Positions 6,576-9,188 of a stretch of 9,188 nt of DNA are shown here, piece by piece. The notes below the pieces were generated by a model that saw only the letters and a list, made by a program, of their open reading frames with translations, ran no database searches and was not told the origin of the DNA. Position 1 is the first letter of the stretch. Every line of letters starts with the position of its first letter. The DNA comes from Deltaproteobacteria bacterium (GTDB lineage: Bacteria > Desulfobacterota > Desulfobulbia > Desulfobulbales > BM004), in NCBI GenBank assembly GCA_019312685.1, contig JAFDCR010000262.1, positions 1 through 9,188 of the forward strand, in the 5' to 3' direction. Made by a program: the position numbers and the translations under genes.

Positions 6576-6852
6576 TTAGTACCTTCTGCCGCGATACGTT
6601 TTCTTCTTACGCCGCTCTTCTGACTGGTTGACCTTTATCTCGCGGCCCTTGACCATGCTCCTGTTGAGACCATTGATCGCCTGGTCAGCCTCTGCATTAT
6701 TAGGCATCTCGATAAATCCGAACCCCTTTGACTGACCTGAATACCTGTCCATAATAAGCTTCAGGCTCGAAACTTCGCCATATTGCAGAAACATCTCGCG
6801 AAGTTCTTCTTCTGATACGCTTATAGGGTAATTGCCCCACATAAATATTCAT
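6576..6852 (-). pseudogene. Small single-RRM RNA-binding protein, frameshifted near its start
   Basis: The frame 6576-6842 encodes an RRM with RNP1 KGFGFIEM and a basic tail (RRKKKTYRGRRY), but it lacks RNP2 and has no ribosome binding site. A good site (AAAGGAG, 6860-6866) instead serves the ATG at 6850-6852, which opens MNIYVGQLPY, a textbook RNP2, and then runs out of frame. Dropping one base at the TT of 6821-6822 joins QLPY to SVSEEELREMF and restores a 91-residue protein in which RNP2 is at residues 3-8 and RNP1 at 42-49, exactly the spacing in the intact RRM protein at 8685-8951. So there is a one-base insertion, either a real mutation or a sequencing error. The intact product would bind single-stranded RNA in the cytoplasm. 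It lies 64 bases downstream of the helicase gene. Confidence 0.8.
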
Positions 6853-6859
6853 TCATATT

Positions 6860-6866
6860 CTCCTTT
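6860..6866 (-). promoter_or_regulatory. Ribosome binding site of the frameshifted RRM gene
   Basis: AAAGGAG on the minus strand lies 7 bases before the ATG at 6850-6852. It marks this ATG, not the later in-frame ATG at 6842, as the original start and so supports the frameshift reading. Confidence 0.75.
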
Positions 6867-6916
6867 AGTTTCCACATTAAGATAATCAAAAATGGATTTA
6901 ATTTGGAAGCCGGTAT

Positions 6917-8278
6917 TTATGGGTTCAAAAAGATATTGCCTGCCCTGTCAATCATTACGGCTGCCCGACGTTTTCTTCCCTGCCTGTCGCCTGATTGACT
7001 TTGTCTGTCAGGATCAATTTCCGTTATTCCAGTTCCGGAGGTTGTTCTCGATTTACCGGCCTGTTGCAAATTGCGCCTGCTTGCCGATTGAAAATTTTTC
7101 TTTGTTCTGTTCCATGACTTCCTTGCCTGTTTCGCTGGCGGAAATCTTCTATCAGTGGCCGCATCATCATCTCCAGATGGATTATTCCTGACCAGTTTCT
7201 TTCCCAAGGACCTTTCGATCTGGCTGATTATTTTTCTATCTTCGCGGGTAACAAAGGTAAAGGCCGCACCGGTTTTTTCTGCCCGGCCGGTTCGCCCAAT
7301 CCTGTGGGTGTAGGCTTCAACTGTAGCAGGCACATCAAAATTAATGACATGCGAAATGTTGGTTACATCAATACCACGGGCTGCGATATCGGTTGCCACC
7401 AAGACCTTGAACTCGCCGCGCCTGAAGCCGTTTAAGGCTTTCTGGCGTTTCTGCTGCGAAAGGTTGCCCTGCAGCGAGGTAGCGGTATAACCTGCTTTCT
7501 GCAGCTGGCCGGCTAGGCTCTTGGCCCGGTACTTGGTCCGAGTAAATATCAGGGTTGATACCATATCAGTCTTTGCCATGATCTCTTTCAAAAGAACGAC
7601 CTTTTTATTCTGGTCCACTGGGTATAGTTCCTGTGAAACAGTGGTTGTTGGTCGACTGTGGGCAATCTGCACCCTGACCGGATTGTCTAAAACCTCTTCA
7701 GCTAACGAACGGATTTCATTCGGCATTGTCGCAGAAAAAAACAGAGTCTGTCGCTTTGCGGGTAGAAATTTCAATATGCGGCGGATGTCCGGTAGAAAGC
7801 CCATATCCAGCATATGGTCCGCTTCATCCAAGACCAGGTGTTCAACCTTCGACAGGTTTAATGCTCTGTCCCGTAAATGATCAAGCAGGCGGCCGGGACA
7901 GGCTACTACGATATCAACACCGGCCCTTAACTTCTTGGCTTGAGCCGGCTTGCCGACTCCGCCGTATATGGCGAGGCTGCGGATACCTGTCTTACATGCA
8001 AGCCTGCTAATTTCAGTATGGATCTGCTCTGCCAGCTCCCGGGTCGGGGCGATAATAAGGGTCCTCACCCTACGACGAGGGCCTTCAAGCAGATGTTGTA
8101 AAACAGGCAGGACAAAAGCAGCTGTCTTGCCTGTCCCGGTCTGGGCTAACCCCAGGATATCACGCCCATCCAGGATAGCGGGAATAGCTTCTTTCTGGAT
8201 AGGTGTTGGTTTCTCATAATGGCAGGCTTTAATACCTGCAGTGATTTTCCGGTGAAAATCAAATTGTCTGAATTTCAT
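6917..8278 (-). CDS. DEAD-box ATP-dependent RNA helicase, RhlE-like
   Basis: The 453 residues contain the full set of DEAD-box motifs. The Q motif is PTPIQ (24-28), motif I AQTGTGKT (45-52), Ia PTRELA (78-83), II DEAD (151-154) and III SAT (182-184). They are followed by the second RecA domain with IFTRTK, ATDIAARGIDV and motif VI HRIGRTGR (325-332). After about residue 350 comes a basic, low-complexity tail typical of RhlE/DeaD-type proteins, which helps bind RNA. Motif Ib is CPGR rather than the common TPGR. It would unwind short RNA duplexes with ATP, in ribosome assembly or mRNA turnover. The ATG at 8276-8278 begins right before the F-x-x-F of the family N-terminus, with only a weak purine stretch (AGAGAGAAA) upstream. 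Neighbours on both sides encode RRM proteins. Confidence 0.95.
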   Translation of the reverse strand: MKFRQFDFHRKITAGIKACHYEKPTPIQKEAIPAILDGRDILGLAQTGTGKTAAFVLPVLQHLLEGPRRRVRTLIIAPTRELAEQIHTEISRLACKTGIRSLAIYGGVGKPAQAKKLRAGVDIVVACPGRLLDHLRDRALNLSKVEHLVLDEADHMLDMGFLPDIRRILKFLPAKRQTLFFSATMPNEIRSLAEEVLDNPVRVQIAHSRPTTTVSQELYPVDQNKKVVLLKEIMAKTDMVSTLIFTRTKYRAKSLAGQLQKAGYTATSLQGNLSQQKRQKALNGFRRGEFKVLVATDIAARGIDVTNISHVINFDVPATVEAYTHRIGRTGRAEKTGAAFTFVTREDRKIISQIERSLGKKLVRNNPSGDDDAATDRRFPPAKQARKSWNRTKKNFQSASRRNLQQAGKSRTTSGTGITEIDPDRQSQSGDRQGRKRRAAVMIDRAGNIFLNP

Positions 8279-8684
8279 GAATTTCTCTCTGAAAAATTAA
8301 GGGGCAGGGCCGCTGCTGAAGCTCAACTCATAATCAACAGGAACAATCAAGCGAAACGGCGTATAGTATAACTGCCACAAGTTTATTTTTTGGAATAAAT
8401 AGAGAAAATCCTTGAAGGGACCATATCGGTCAATCGCTGGAAATCTCTGCTGTCCAATAGTAAGTGATCAGCAGAAACTAAAATTACAATTTTTTAGTCT
8501 TACGGGAGAAAAAGAATCTCGGAAGGTAAAAACTACGTATGAAGAATCGCCAGGCACTTAGTGCGTACACCTTTTTAGGTGCAGCCACACAATACAAGAT
8601 TTTCTGTATAAAGCAAGATAATAAAAATTGCGGGTTATATCTTAGTGAGTATAAATGCTACCCTTGATTGATTCAGCTAATAAT
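8279..8684. other. Long intergenic leader between the RRM gene and the helicase gene
   Basis: This 406-base gap within a same-strand group has no credible gene. It presumably carries the helicase promoter and a long 5' leader: a TATACT hexamer (8365-8370, minus strand) is the best -10 candidate but has no good -35 partner. Small structures are a 5-bp CACCT-TTTT-AGGTG hairpin (8568-8581), an adjacent GCAC/GTGC palindrome (8554-8564), and an AT-rich inverted repeat ACTAAAA/TTTTAGT around 8477-8500. None has terminator form. Cold-shock genes often have long leaders, so this may be regulatory. Confidence 0.5.
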
Positions 8685-8951
8685 TTACCAGAGTTGCCCC
8701 CGCCTTTCTTCCTTGGACCTCGCCTCTCGAATCACAAGGGGTCGATCCTGAAACATGGTTCCATCTAAAGCGTGTAATGCTTTAATACCTTCATCTTCGT
8801 TTGCCATATGCACATAACCGAAACATTTTGATTGTCTGGTAAATTGGTCTCGGATGAGATTAAGTTTGAGAACAGAACCATGCAGCTTAAAAAGATTGCT
8901 AAGATCGGTTTCAGTTATTGTGTGACAAAGATTTCCAACATAGAGTTTCAT
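8685..8951 (-). CDS. Small single-RRM RNA-binding protein
   Basis: The 88-residue protein is a single RRM: RNP2 LYVGNL (3-8), then the usual beta-alpha-beta spacing, RNP1 KCFGYVHM (42-49) and a charged tail (REARSKEERRGQLW). The second RNP1 position, normally Gly, is Cys here. Proteins of this size bind single-stranded RNA in the cytoplasm and are known from cyanobacteria and Desulfobacterota, often cold-responsive. GGAG lies 7 bases before the ATG at 8949-8951. It aligns without gaps over the first 49 residues to the repaired RRM protein at 6576-6852, so the two are paralogues either side of the helicase. The 237 bases upstream, to the window end, show no gene; they are AT-rich and probably hold its promoter, but I could not pick one confidently. 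Confidence 0.92.
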   Translation of the reverse strand: MKLYVGNLCHTITETDLSNLFKLHGSVLKLNLIRDQFTRQSKCFGYVHMANEDEGIKALHALDGTMFQDRPLVIREARSKEERRGQLW

Positions 8952-9188
8952 ACTGTTTCTCCATTAAGACTGATTAGCAGAAACTCAGGTGAAACGACCA
9001 GTACAGGAAAAATAAAGATTTTTGATGGGAATGACCTGGATAGAAAAAGCTTCTACTAGAAAATGTTTACATGAAAGCTTACTCCATTCTGAACAATTTA
9101 CAATATATAAAAAATCAGATTATGATCTAAGTTCATTTTCACCAAAATTAAACACATCCCAGAAGTCTTTGAAAAAACCAAAGCCAAA

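Noticed and set aside
8832..9059. A 75-codon plus-strand frame at the right edge
   Set aside because: Half is antisense to the intact RRM gene and no motif is present.
9136..9188. CTTTG/CAAAG inverted repeat at the window edge as a terminator
   Set aside because: It has a 5-bp stem with an A/T-rich loop and is cut by the window end; the evidence is too weak.

Overview
The window looks like a piece of a mid-GC Gram-negative chromosome, probably from Desulfobacterota (former Deltaproteobacteria). This rests on gene content and style only: a two-subunit Tat-exported molybdenum hydroxylase with XdhC and MocA partners, tiny single-RRM proteins beside a DEAD-box helicase, and a FISUMP-type surface protein. 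No rRNA, tRNA, CRISPR array, integrase or transposase is visible.

Layout: (1) Bases 1-1085, plus strand: the 3' part of a secreted or surface protein with an InlB-type repeat end and a C-terminal FISUMP domain, followed by a hairpin terminator at 1189-1228. (2) Bases 1549-5873, minus strand: a compact molybdenum-hydroxylase operon, transcribed in the order 2Fe-2S subunit, Tat-exported molybdopterin subunit, XdhC chaperone, MocA-like cytidylyltransferase. Between the large subunit and xdhC lies the start of a further gene, which reads like the N-terminus of a MoeA-like molybdopterin-binding protein but stops after 20 codons; it looks like a deletion scar. (3) Bases 6278-8951, minus strand: an RNA-metabolism cluster in the order RRM protein, DEAD-box RNA helicase, second RRM protein (frameshifted near its start), cold-shock protein. 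It ends at a bidirectional terminator at 6218-6259.

How the genes work together: in the operon, MocA would make the cytosine dinucleotide form of the molybdenum cofactor, XdhC would mature and insert it into the large subunit, and the folded enzyme would be exported by Tat with the 2Fe-2S subunit. No FAD subunit or cytochrome is encoded here, so the electron acceptor is outside the window. In the RNA cluster, Csp, RRM proteins and an RNA helicase are the classic partners for unwinding RNA in the cold.

The unexplained structure is around the molybdenum operon. It is flanked by two diverged, same-orientation copies of a short coding-like sequence (core peptide AAGIFHR..VP..AVK, about 1434-1506 and 6073-6192), and near each copy lies a terminator of nearly the same sequence. 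These, the moeA-like scar and the RRM frameshift are the points most worth a second look. I did not find a clear new defence or mobile system.
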